64,000 nucleotides of DNA from Desulfonema magnum. Its GTDB lineage: Bacteria > Desulfobacterota > Desulfobacteria > Desulfobacterales > 4be13. This document shows, piece by piece, positions 35,461 to 42,610 of this stretch. Where the stretch lies: the NCBI RefSeq assembly GCF_017377395.1, contig NZ_CP061800.1, forward strand, positions 5,291,633 to 5,355,632, written 5' to 3'. Each line of letters begins with the position of its first letter. Position 1 is the stretch's first letter. A program made the position numbers and the translations under genes. The notes beneath the pieces are model-generated. The model did no database searches, was not told the origin of the DNA, and saw only the letters and a list, made by a program, of their open reading frames with translations.

Positions 35461-35840
35461 CCGACCATGATATCGAAGGAAAGGCCCGTCTGCTGTATCA
35501 TACGCTCAGGAAAGAGGGGTGGACGGAGCTGTGTTCTGTCAAAATGATTTTGTTTGCCGACGTGGGGCTGGCAGATAACAGCACAGACAGGGAGGTATGG
35601 CGGTTTGCTCAGAAAAACGGCATGATTCTGCTTACGGGAAACCGCAACATGGAAAATGAGGATTCATTGGAGCAGACCCTTCGGGATGAGAACACCCCGG
35701 AGTCTCTTCCTGTACTGACGGTCAGCAGAGCCGGAAGATTGGACGGGAGAGTGTATCGTCAGAGATGTGCTGAGAAGATAATGGAGATAGCTGTGTATCT
35801 TGAAGATTATCTCGGAACAGCAAGAATCTTTATCCCTTAA
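35421..35840 (+). CDS. DUF5615/PIN-like nuclease toxin candidate
   Basis: This 139-aa protein matches the PIN-like family that accompanies DUF433 proteins: ILADHDIEGKARLL (first acidic residue), LADNSTDREVWRFAQKNGM and ILLTGNRNMENEDS, with the acidic and Asn residues typical of the fold. It probably cleaves RNA and is held by the upstream protein. The real start may lie a few codons after the ATG at 35421, because the recognisable family begins at ITILADHD. Confidence 0.72.
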   Translation: MEKTSGTAGITILADHDIEGKARLLYHTLRKEGWTELCSVKMILFADVGLADNSTDREVWRFAQKNGMILLTGNRNMENEDSLEQTLRDENTPESLPVLTVSRAGRLDGRVYRQRCAEKIMEIAVYLEDYLGTARIFIP

Positions 35841-35884
35841 CACAATTTTTTTAAAAGCGCTTCAATCCGGTGTGAATCTTCGGT

Positions 35885-36010
35885 TCAGAAGCTTATCTGT
35901 AAGGATTGTGTGTGCGTCATCAGATGGAAAATTATGTATAGGAAAGGAATTTTCACCCGCAGTTGCAAAGTAATCCTTTCTCCACACGCAATCCATGCAG
36001 ATGGGACTGT
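35885..36010. repeat. Divergent TCTACATGGATTA-type palindrome
   Basis: CTTATCTGTAAGGATTGTGTG pairs with CACACGCAATCCATGCAGAT around AGGAAAGGAATTTTC. It has the same layout as the repeats at 10409 and 30569 but has drifted. Confidence 0.55.
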
Positions 36011-36064
36011 GTGAATCTGCGATTTGGATTCATTACGAAATTTTTTAAAAAGGAGATGAACAAA

Positions 36065-36256
36065 ATGAAAGGCATCCAATTTTTGGTAGATGACAAAGGA
36101 GAAAAAACGGCAGTTCTGATTGACCTGAGGGAGCATGGCCGGCTGTGGGAGGATTTTTATGACGCATTGATCGCCCGTTCAAGAAGTAACGAACCCAGGG
36201 AATCTTTGGAATCTGTCAGAAAAAGATTAAAACAGCAGGGGAAACTGAATGGATGA
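36065..36256 (+). CDS. RelB/Phd-like antitoxin
   Basis: This 63-aa protein, IQFLVDDKGEKTAVLIDLRE then a helical tail (SLESVRKRLKQQGKL), follows the pattern of short antitoxins that partner RelE. The start at 36065 is chosen because AAAAAGGAG sits 10 bp upstream; an ATG at 36056 abuts that site. It overlaps the toxin by 8 bp. Confidence 0.75.
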   Translation: MKGIQFLVDDKGEKTAVLIDLREHGRLWEDFYDALIARSRSNEPRESLESVRKRLKQQGKLNG

Positions 36257-36524
36257 TTACACCATAACATTCGCACGATCCGCCCGCAAAGAGCTTGAAA
36301 ACCTCGACAGTGCCTCAGTCGGCAACATCTTTTCGAGAATTGAAAAACTCGCAGAAGTTCCCCGTCCGAGAGGTTGCAGCAAGATACAGGGCCGCAAGAA
36401 TCTGTGGCGTATTCGTGAAGGCAAATATCGTATCATTTATTCCGTTGATGATAAGAAACGGCTGATAGACATTATAGCCATACGTCATCGGAGAGAAGCT
36501 TACAGAGCAATGAGGTTTTCATAG
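36249..36524 (+). CDS. RelE/ParE-family toxin
   Basis: This 91-aa protein has the RelE fold signature: YTITFARSARKELENLD, a mid-segment GCSKIQGRKNLWRIREGKYR, and IIYSVDDKKRLIDIIAIRHR. RelE toxins cut mRNA on the ribosome. All the usual core residues (Arg in WRIREGKYRI, His/Arg near the end) are present, so it looks intact. Translation is coupled to the antitoxin. Confidence 0.88.
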   Translation: MDDYTITFARSARKELENLDSASVGNIFSRIEKLAEVPRPRGCSKIQGRKNLWRIREGKYRIIYSVDDKKRLIDIIAIRHRREAYRAMRFS

Positions 36525-36708
36525 TATAACAGGTGGTGGTATGAAACAGTTCAGAACCGTTGCGAAACCGCTCAACCTGTCTGAACCATGATTTGCAGGA
36601 TTAAAGGATGACCATGATTCAAACCTCAGTCATGGAAATCCCTGAATCCTGAGAATTATGGTTCGGACAATGAATAACAACCCATATAAACGAAAGGAAA
36701 AAAGGAAA

Positions 36709-36921
36709 ATGAGACAGATCGTATTGGCAATGATTTTTGGGTAGTCCTGCAAAGGTAGTGATGAATCCCGTTCAGTTCCCCGGTTGTCAGGACACTGAAT
36801 CTCATTCATCACTACTTGTGCAGGACTACCGATTTTTGTAATTCTGGCAGGAGCCATGGCGCAGGCGCAGGAGACATCCGTGCCGCCGCTGGTGAATTAT
36901 CAGGGCATGAATAGCTTTTGA
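36709..36921 (+). pseudogene. NYQG-family N-terminal fragment with 91-bp insertion
   Basis: It starts MRQIVLAMIF as the intact genes do, is then split by a 91-bp element (36740-36830), resumes FVILAGAMAQAQETSVPP and ends after NYQGM in repeat DNA (NSF, stop). Apart from the insertion it matches the fragment at 32148. It stands at the same place in the duplicated block. Confidence 0.85.
36740..36830. mobile_element. 91-bp inverted-repeat element with 8-bp target duplication
   Basis: The ends GGTAGTCCTGCA and TGCAGGACTACC are inverted; the inner arms GTAGTGATGAAT/ATTCATCACTAC also pair. The direct repeat GATTTTTG occurs on both sides (36732-36739 and 36831-36838). The related frames show the uninterrupted sequence, so the insertion is clear. 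Confidence 0.9.
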
Positions 36922-37026
36922 ACCACTGATTACCGAAGATTACACAGATTGCACGGATTTTTTTAATCCGTGAAATCCGTATAATCTGTGGTTCAGAGCT
37001 TGAAAACAGAACGGAATATCCTTAAA

Positions 37027-37350
37027 ATGAAAAAGTGGACTGTCCAAGACCGATATGGTAACATGATTTACATGACTGAGGAACGCTGGAATCACATTCT
37101 GGAGTCCCGTCCCGAGCTGGAGCCGTTTCTTGATGAGTTTCTGGAGACAATACGAACCGGACGGCGCAGACAGGATGCTCTGATACCCAATGAATATCGT
37201 TATTATAAACAATTTGACGAACTATTGCCCGATAATAACCACTTGGTTACGGTTGTCATCTTCAAGACCCGCGTGGATGATGCGGGAAATTATGTGCGTA
37301 ACAACTTTGTGGTTACAGGATGGGCAAAATCTATTATCCTAAAAAGGTGA
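37027..37350 (+). CDS. Small PBECR/BrnT-like toxin candidate, copy 2
   Basis: The translated sequence is identical to the gene at 32471 (107 aa). It lies in the second copy of the duplicated block, again 4 bp before the DUF2283-like gene, with the same weak upstream region (GGAATATCCTTAAA). The absence of differences indicates a recent duplication or conversion. Confidence 0.6.
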   Translation: MKKWTVQDRYGNMIYMTEERWNHILESRPELEPFLDEFLETIRTGRRRQDALIPNEYRYYKQFDELLPDNNHLVTVVIFKTRVDDAGNYVRNNFVVTGWAKSIILKR

Positions 37351-37354
37351 AAAA

Positions 37355-37789
37355 ATGAGTGATATCAGATCATATGAAGCAAAGACAGAGTCTGCGGAGT
37401 CTGAGGATATCCGTCTTGTATATGACGAAGATATGGATACGCTGGACATTTTCTTCGGTCAAAATGAACCGGCAACCGGTGTCGAACTGACCGACCACAT
37501 TCTTCTTCGCCTGAATCGGACAACAGGATGTGCGGTGAGCCTGACATTTCTTCATTTTTCGATTCTCACGGAACAGACCGAATACGGACCGCGCAGTTAT
37601 CCCCTTGATAAACTCGGGGAGTTACCGGAGGATCTTCGGGAATCAGCAATCCGTGCTGTGAGCAGGCCGCCTGTCAATCAGTTTCTGAAGATGTCGTTCT
37701 TTCAGGAATCGTCCTCAAGGCACATACCTCTTACTTATGTGGAGCAAGTTCCGAAACTGGTTCCAGAGGCGGCCGACCAAGGGGCTTGA
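37355..37789 (+). CDS. DUF2283-like protein, copy 2
   Basis: This 144-aa protein is the same as 32799-33233 except for one visible residue (AADQGA in place of AAAQGA at the end). AAAAAGGTG serves as its ribosome site. Its stop lies 8 bp before the 88-bp mobile element. Confidence 0.65.
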   Translation: MSDIRSYEAKTESAESEDIRLVYDEDMDTLDIFFGQNEPATGVELTDHILLRLNRTTGCAVSLTFLHFSILTEQTEYGPRSYPLDKLGELPEDLRESAIRAVSRPPVNQFLKMSFFQESSSRHIPLTYVEQVPKLVPEAADQGA

Positions 37790-37797
37790 AAAAACTG

Positions 37798-37885
37798 GGT
37801 GGTGTTCTAAAACTGGACTTGCTCCGATATTTACCAAATTGATTCAGAGGGTTAAAAAGTTCAGCTCCACTTTTAGAACATTACC
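37798..37885. mobile_element. 88-bp mobile element, copy 2
   Basis: It is the same length and ends as copy 1, with only a few base changes. Direct repeats AAAAAACTG flank it (37789-37797 and 37886-37894). The paralogous locus near 33228-33240 reads GAAAAAACTGATCCG without the element, giving the empty site. Confidence 0.93.
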
Positions 37886-38033
37886 AAAAAACTGATCCGA
37901 ACCATGATTTGCAGGATAACAGGGTGACAATGATTCAAAACCAATGCATCATCAATCATGGAAATCCCTCAACCCTGGGAATCATGGTTCGGACAATGAA
38001 TAACAACCCATAAAAACGAAAGGAAAAAGGAAA

Positions 38034-38885
38034 ATGAGACAGATCGTATTGGCAATGGTTTTCGTAATTCTGGCAGGAGCCATGGCACAGGCGCAGGAGG
38101 CATCCGTGCCGCCGCTGGTGAATTATCAGGGGATGCTGACAGATGCGGACGGCAAACCGCTCACGGGAACCAAAAAAATTGAGTTCAACCTGTACGATGC
38201 GGCAACGGGCGGGACAAAGTTCTGGGGGCCGCAGATTTTCAGCAGTGTGCCGCTGGTGAACGGCATGTTCAACGTCATCCTTGGAGAGAAAGATGAGGAG
38301 AAGAGGCTGATAACAGATGCCTTCGAATCAAGCGGGCGATATCTCGGTATCAAAGTTAATGACGGAGATGAACTCTTTCCCCGCCAGCAGATTCTCAGCA
38401 CCCCTTACGCCATAAGAGCTGAAAAAGCCGGAAAAATATTGCAGGTTGTACATAATCAGACCAATGAGTTCAAAACTTCAGACCAGGCAATACCATGGGA
38501 TGATACGATTCCTCAGCAGACAGAAGGCGTTGAAGTGCTGACGGTGGCAATAACGCCCGGAGATTCATCTAATCTCTTATTGGTGGAGGCTGCTGTTCAT
38601 GCTACAGAAGACAATAATACAGCAAACCGGCTCATGCTCGCTTTGTTTGAAAACTCGGAATCTGATGCAATTGCCACCGCTGTCGGAGATACTAATGTTG
38701 TCAGAGATTCGTTGCAAACTATTCCCTTTAAGCATATAATGACTGCCGGTACGACCTCGGAGATTACATTCAAGCTCAGAGCCGGACTTGAGGCCGGTAT
38801 CATAAATATTAACGGAGGATATTTGGGAAGGAAATTAGGGGGAACATTATACAGCACTTTGACGGTCACGGAGATAGCGAAATAA
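38034..38885 (+). CDS. Secreted NYQG-family protein, member 3, with a different C-terminal domain
   Basis: This 283-aa protein has signal peptide RQIVLAMVFVILAGAMAQAQ and the constant domain (VPPLVNYQGMLTDADGKPL, PLVNGMFNVILGEKDEEKR, RQQILSTPYAIRA). The C-terminal domain of about 140 residues is unrelated by eye to members 1 and 2: LTVAITPGDSSNLLLVEAAV, ANRLMLALFENSESD, INGGYLGRKLGG, ending TVTEIAK. That pattern resembles beta-sandwich domains at the tips of tail-fibre-like proteins. The Uma2 gene follows after 44 bp. The copy at 33381 has lost this domain. Confidence 0.75.
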   Translation: MRQIVLAMVFVILAGAMAQAQEASVPPLVNYQGMLTDADGKPLTGTKKIEFNLYDAATGGTKFWGPQIFSSVPLVNGMFNVILGEKDEEKRLITDAFESSGRYLGIKVNDGDELFPRQQILSTPYAIRAEKAGKILQVVHNQTNEFKTSDQAIPWDDTIPQQTEGVEVLTVAITPGDSSNLLLVEAAVHATEDNNTANRLMLALFENSESDAIATAVGDTNVVRDSLQTIPFKHIMTAGTTSEITFKLRAGLEAGIININGGYLGRKLGGTLYSTLTVTEIAK

Positions 38886-38929
38886 TAATTGATTCCCCGC
38901 TTAATCCGGCTGAAAAAAGGAGAAACCTC

Positions 38930-39511
38930 ATGCTGACCAGAGCAAAAAGAAAGACATTCACCACAGATGAATACCATCAGATGATCGAAGCAGGTATTCT
39001 CAGGGAAGGTGATCGCCTGGAACTTATCCAAGGAGAAATCATTCAAATGGCAGCTATCGGAAGCAATCATGCATCATGCGTAGGAAGACTGACCCATCTG
39101 TTTTCAGCGAATTTTGCAGAAAGTGCAATTGTATGGGTGCAAAATCCTGTTTGTCTGGGGAAGCACTCGGAACCTGAACCAGACATCTCACTTTTGAAAC
39201 CACAGCCCGACTTCTATGCCAGCCGGCATCCTCGGCCCGAAGACGTTTTGCTGGTTGTGGAAGTGGCCGACACATCGCTTGAAGATGACCGTGAGATCAA
39301 ACTTCCCCTGTATGCAAAAGCAGGGATCAGGGAAGTATGGATCGTGAATCTGAAAGCATCGTGCGTGGAGGTATCCACCAGTCCATCGGGTCATAAATAC
39401 CGGAATGTCAGGGTATTTCACAGAGATTCCGTACTGAGCCCCGGGATTTTTCCTGATGCGGAAATTCTTGTGGATGACATCATCGGTCAGAGCTATCCCC
39501 TGGAAGTCTGA
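38930..39511 (+). CDS. Uma2 family endonuclease-like protein, copy 3
   Basis: This 193-aa protein is nearly identical to the copy at 33873 (FTTDEYHQMIEAGILREGD, SEPEPDISLLK, VLLVVEVADTSLEDDREIK). AAAAAAGGAGAAACCTC precedes the ATG. It lies 44 bp after NYQG member 3 and may be co-transcribed with it. Role unknown. Confidence 0.85.
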   Translation: MLTRAKRKTFTTDEYHQMIEAGILREGDRLELIQGEIIQMAAIGSNHASCVGRLTHLFSANFAESAIVWVQNPVCLGKHSEPEPDISLLKPQPDFYASRHPRPEDVLLVVEVADTSLEDDREIKLPLYAKAGIREVWIVNLKASCVEVSTSPSGHKYRNVRVFHRDSVLSPGIFPDAEILVDDIIGQSYPLEV

Positions 39512-40284
39512 AGTCACAGATCAGAGGTTTGTGTGTCATTTGTATGTCGCTCCTATCGGGAGTTTACCGTTGCGAAACCGCTCAGACGATGAATAACAAG
39601 CCATCAGCACGGATTGGTGATAATCAGAGATTCGGGCCTTTGGTGCATAAAATCCCTGCTTATCGCTAATCCGTGCGAATGACCTCTGAACCACGGATTA
39701 TCACAGATTTTTCGGATTTCTCGGATTAAAAAAATCAGTGCAATCCGTGTAATCCATGCTAATCAGTGGTTCGGAGGCTTATCTCATCTACACGGATTAT
39801 GTGTAAGAAAAGGATTTCCGTCCGAAGTTCGGCGTAATCCTTTCTTAACCATAATCCATGTAGATGGGAGTGAAAAATCAGTGCAATCAGTGCAATCCAT
39901 TCTAATCAGTGTAGATGGGAGTGGAAAATCCGTGAAATCCGTGTAATCTGTGTAATCCGTGGTTCAGAACCACAATTTATAAAATCAGATCATACGAATC
40001 TTCAGTTTAGAGACTGAATAGAATTACAAAAAGCTGATTATATAGATGCTTATAAGTATCAGCCTGTGTTTTCGGAATATTGTCGCTGATCTGTCCGGGT
40101 GACAAAAAAAGTCTTTGCTGATTCTTCCGTGGATTATTTATGTGAATAACATAAGGGGATCCGGATTTCAATACCTGCTGAAAAAGACTTGGAAATTTTT
40201 TCTCTGTAACGGTAGGATATATCTACTCTTAAATACGCTTTCCGCCCCATTGACTTTTTTCCCCTTTTTTTTAATATAGGTGTT
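39512..40284. repeat. Repeat cluster at the right end of the NYQG region
   Basis: It holds an AAGCAGGGATTCGGGCC-type palindrome (about 39605-39682), GAACCACGGATTATCAC palindrome (39688-39776), TCTACACGGATTATGTG palindrome (39787-39867) and partial copies (to about 39970). From 39980 to 40284 nothing recognisable is seen. No gene is supported. Confidence 0.7.
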
Positions 40285-40426
40285 ACTCAATAATAAAATT
40301 TTTTGATCCGATCCGGCCGGATAGTCCGTCATTCCGTCCGACTGAGACTTTGGCATGAGTTCAGTCGAACATTCACGCCGGAGTCTGCGAAAGCAGGAAT
40401 GACAGAAAAAAATCTGATTATCGAGT
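40285..40426. repeat. Family B inverted-repeat element, copy 4 (rearranged)
   Basis: The outer arms ACTCAATAATAAAA and TCTGATTATCGAGT enclose GTCATTCCGTCCGACTGAG and GCGAAAGCAGGAATGACAG. The interior differs from the other copies, with an insertion of GAGTTCAGTCGAACATTCA-type sequence also seen at 4506. Confidence 0.6.
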
Positions 40427-40500
40427 GTTGGGAAAAACACACTTGGGAATTCTGAACATCCGACACCTTACACTTTTTACAACAAGGATAATAGAGAAAA

Positions 40501-41760
40501 ATGTGTGTATCTGTTGAAGGAGTACAAAATATCGGATTTGTTTCAACCCGTTTTGCCGGAACAGAGGGCGTTCCTGTGGAGACTGCAAAATGGGCTGACG
40601 TTTTTGAAAAAGAGGGTCTTTCCTGCTTCTATTTTGCCGGAGAGATTGATCGGCCTGCGGATATCTCTTATCTGTTAGAAGAGGCTCATTTTCGGCATCC
40701 TGAGGTCAGACACATTTTCAAAAATTGCTTTGGTGTGAACTTTCGGCCCCGCAGTCTGACCAAAAAGATTCATGAAATAAAGGAACATATCAAGGATCAT
40801 CTGTACAAATTTATCAAGAAATTCAAAATAGAGCTTTTAATCGCGGAAAATTCCCTGACCATACCGCTGAATATTCCTCTCGGGCTTGCGATTACCGAGC
40901 TGTTATCGGAAACTGGCATTTCCGCCATTGCCCACCACCATGATTTTTTCTGGGAACGTCAGGAGTTTAAGACAAATGCCATATGGGAATATCTGAACAT
41001 GGCCTTTCCACCTCATCTTCCCACGATCCGGCATGTGGTCATCAATTCTGCCGCAAGCAACCAGCTAAGTCTCAGAACTGGCATTTCATCATCCATTATT
41101 CCCACAGTAATGGACTTTGAAAACCCGCCCCTGCGTCCCAACGGCTATACATCGGATGTGCGGAAAGCCCTGGGAATCGAAAGCGATGAGTTGTTTGTGC
41201 TTCAGCCGACACGGGTGATCAAACGAAAGGGGATCGAACATGCCATAGAGCTCGTCAGCAGATTGAAAATGAAAGCCAAACTCGTTATTTCCCATGCCTC
41301 CGGCGATGAAAAAAATGATTACGAACGCAGAGTAAGAGAATACTCAAAACTGTTGAACGTGAATACTGTTTTTGTTTCAGACATCATTAACGAATACCGG
41401 AGATCTTCTGAAGACGGACGAAAAATTTATACCCTGAATGATATTTATCCCTACGCTGATCTTGTGACATATCCTTCAAATTTTGAGGGGTTCGGCAATG
41501 CTTTTCTTGAGGCGGTGTATTATCGTAAACCAATACTGGTCAATACCTATTCGATTTATCGGATTGATATCCAGCCCAAAGGATTTTCAGCCATTGAAAT
41601 TGACGGATATGTCACGGAAAAGGCAGTACGTCAGGCAAGAGAGGTATTACAAAATTCAGAGCTTCGTGAAAACATGGTGAATGAGAACTATAAAATTGCA
41701 AAACAGTATTATTCTTATTCTGTTCTTCACAAAAAATTGATGAATCTTCTGATGCGATAG
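40501..41760 (+). CDS. Glycosyltransferase family 4-like protein
   Basis: This 419-aa cytoplasmic GT-B-fold enzyme has in its N-terminal half GFVSTRFAGTEGVPVETAKW, a glycine-rich donor/acceptor loop, and AIAHHHDFFWERQEF. The C-terminal half has LQPTRVIKRKGIEHAIELV and YPSNFEGFGNAFLEAVYYRK, the E-x7-E sugar-nucleotide signature of GT4. It would transfer a sugar to a small acceptor or polysaccharide; the substrate is not deducible. AAGGATAATAGAGAAAA precedes the ATG. It stands alone between repeat clusters. Confidence 0.88.
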   Translation: MCVSVEGVQNIGFVSTRFAGTEGVPVETAKWADVFEKEGLSCFYFAGEIDRPADISYLLEEAHFRHPEVRHIFKNCFGVNFRPRSLTKKIHEIKEHIKDHLYKFIKKFKIELLIAENSLTIPLNIPLGLAITELLSETGISAIAHHHDFFWERQEFKTNAIWEYLNMAFPPHLPTIRHVVINSAASNQLSLRTGISSSIIPTVMDFENPPLRPNGYTSDVRKALGIESDELFVLQPTRVIKRKGIEHAIELVSRLKMKAKLVISHASGDEKNDYERRVREYSKLLNVNTVFVSDIINEYRRSSEDGRKIYTLNDIYPYADLVTYPSNFEGFGNAFLEAVYYRKPILVNTYSIYRIDIQPKGFSAIEIDGYVTEKAVRQAREVLQNSELRENMVNENYKIAKQYYSYSVLHKKLMNLLMR

Positions 41761-41790
41761 ATGGAAGCAGGGACTTTTTTTTCTGTGAAC

Positions 41791-41898
41791 AGCGGAAAAA
41801 ACCGGGTTTTTCCATCACGGGCAGCAGATCGTTCCGGTAAAAAAAGCCGGGTTTCTTCCCCGGGAAGATTTCGGAAACTTATGGTTAGGTACTTATAA
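41791..41898. repeat. AAACCCGGCTTTT-type hairpin repeat with TTATGGTTAGGTACTTAT end
   Basis: GGAAAAAACCGGGTTTTTCC and AAAAAAGCCGGGTTTCTTCC stem-loops are followed by AACTTATGGTTAGGTACTTA. The same end and hairpins recur at 51397-51550 and 54903-55111, and the hairpin alone at 55527. A half-copy of the family A element end (TTATAACGGATTTGG) follows at once. Confidence 0.6.
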
Positions 41899-41964
41899 CG
41901 GATTTGGACGCTGTTTTCGAATTTTCTGGTTTTAAGGCGATTTCCGGAAAAGAATAGAGTTGTT

Positions 41965-42112
41965 CCTAACAATATGTCGGACAGTTTTTATAACCCATTG
42001 TTTTTATTAAGCCCGACGATTTCCGACTCAAAATTTTAACCCCTCTGATTTCAATAGGTTAAAATTTTTATCGTCCCTAATTATCAAAACCTGTCCGAAC
42101 CATTGTCCTAAA
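41965..42112. mobile_element. Family C inverted-repeat element, copy 2
   Basis: The ends CCTAACAATATGTCGGACAG and CTGTCCGAACCATTGTCCTA are inverted, and the core keeps CCATTGTTTTTATTAAG and TTTCAATAGGTTAAA as in copy 1 at 2204. Confidence 0.65.
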
Positions 42113-42115
42113 TAA

Positions 42116-42326
42116 ATAATGCCACAAAGACACGAAGGCGCGAAGGCTCACGAAGGTTCTTTGTGTCCCTTTGTGCCTTCGTGTCTTTGTGGCATTATGA
42201 GCCGCACGTCGCGTCATATGACAGCGGGCTGAAAGGCTTACTTATTTGGGAACAACTCTAATATACCCGGGGCGATTTTCAGTTCGCATTTCCGCCTTTA
42301 GGCGGAACTGCGAACTGAAAATCGCC
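42116..42326. repeat. Two palindromes: GCCACAAAGACACG and GGCGATTTTCAGTTCGCA
   Basis: 42116-42198 is TAATGCCACAAAGACACGAAG paired with CTTCGTGTCTTTGTGGCATTA; a relative lies at 44559-44646. 42271-42326 is GGCGATTTTCAGTTCGC around TTCCGCCTTTAGGCGGAA; a relative lies at 52343-52399. No gene is present. Confidence 0.7.
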
Positions 42327-42349
42327 TAAGAAAAATACTGGCTGATTAA

Positions 42350-42422
42350 TTTTCGCAATTTTCTTCGCAATTTTCTTCGCAATTTTCTTCGTATTTTCTT
42401 CATATTTTCTTCACAATTTTCT
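42350..42422. repeat. 12-bp tandem repeat TTTTCTTCGCAA
   Basis: About six imperfect head-to-tail units (TTTTCTTCGCAA drifting to TTTTCTTCATA) stand directly upstream of the DUF1566 gene. They could tune promoter spacing, but no promoter is assigned. Confidence 0.75.
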
Positions 42423-42610
42423 GCTATCATATTCATATTATGTTAAGGGCTAAGAACCAGGGGAAAAGGGGATTCAAAGTGAATATTTTGAAATCCGCAC
42501 AGTGTTCACGTATTTTCCTCTGTATTTCCTCACATTTTGATGTTATGTTAGCGGATAATAACAAGTTGCCGGTTGTTGCCTGGCCGGAAACCGGAAAAGG
42601 AGATATTGAA

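Noticed and set aside
9464..38885. Diversity-generating retroelement acting on NYQG C-termini
   Set aside because: No reverse transcriptase, template repeat or adenine-biased variable region was seen; the C-termini differ as whole domains.
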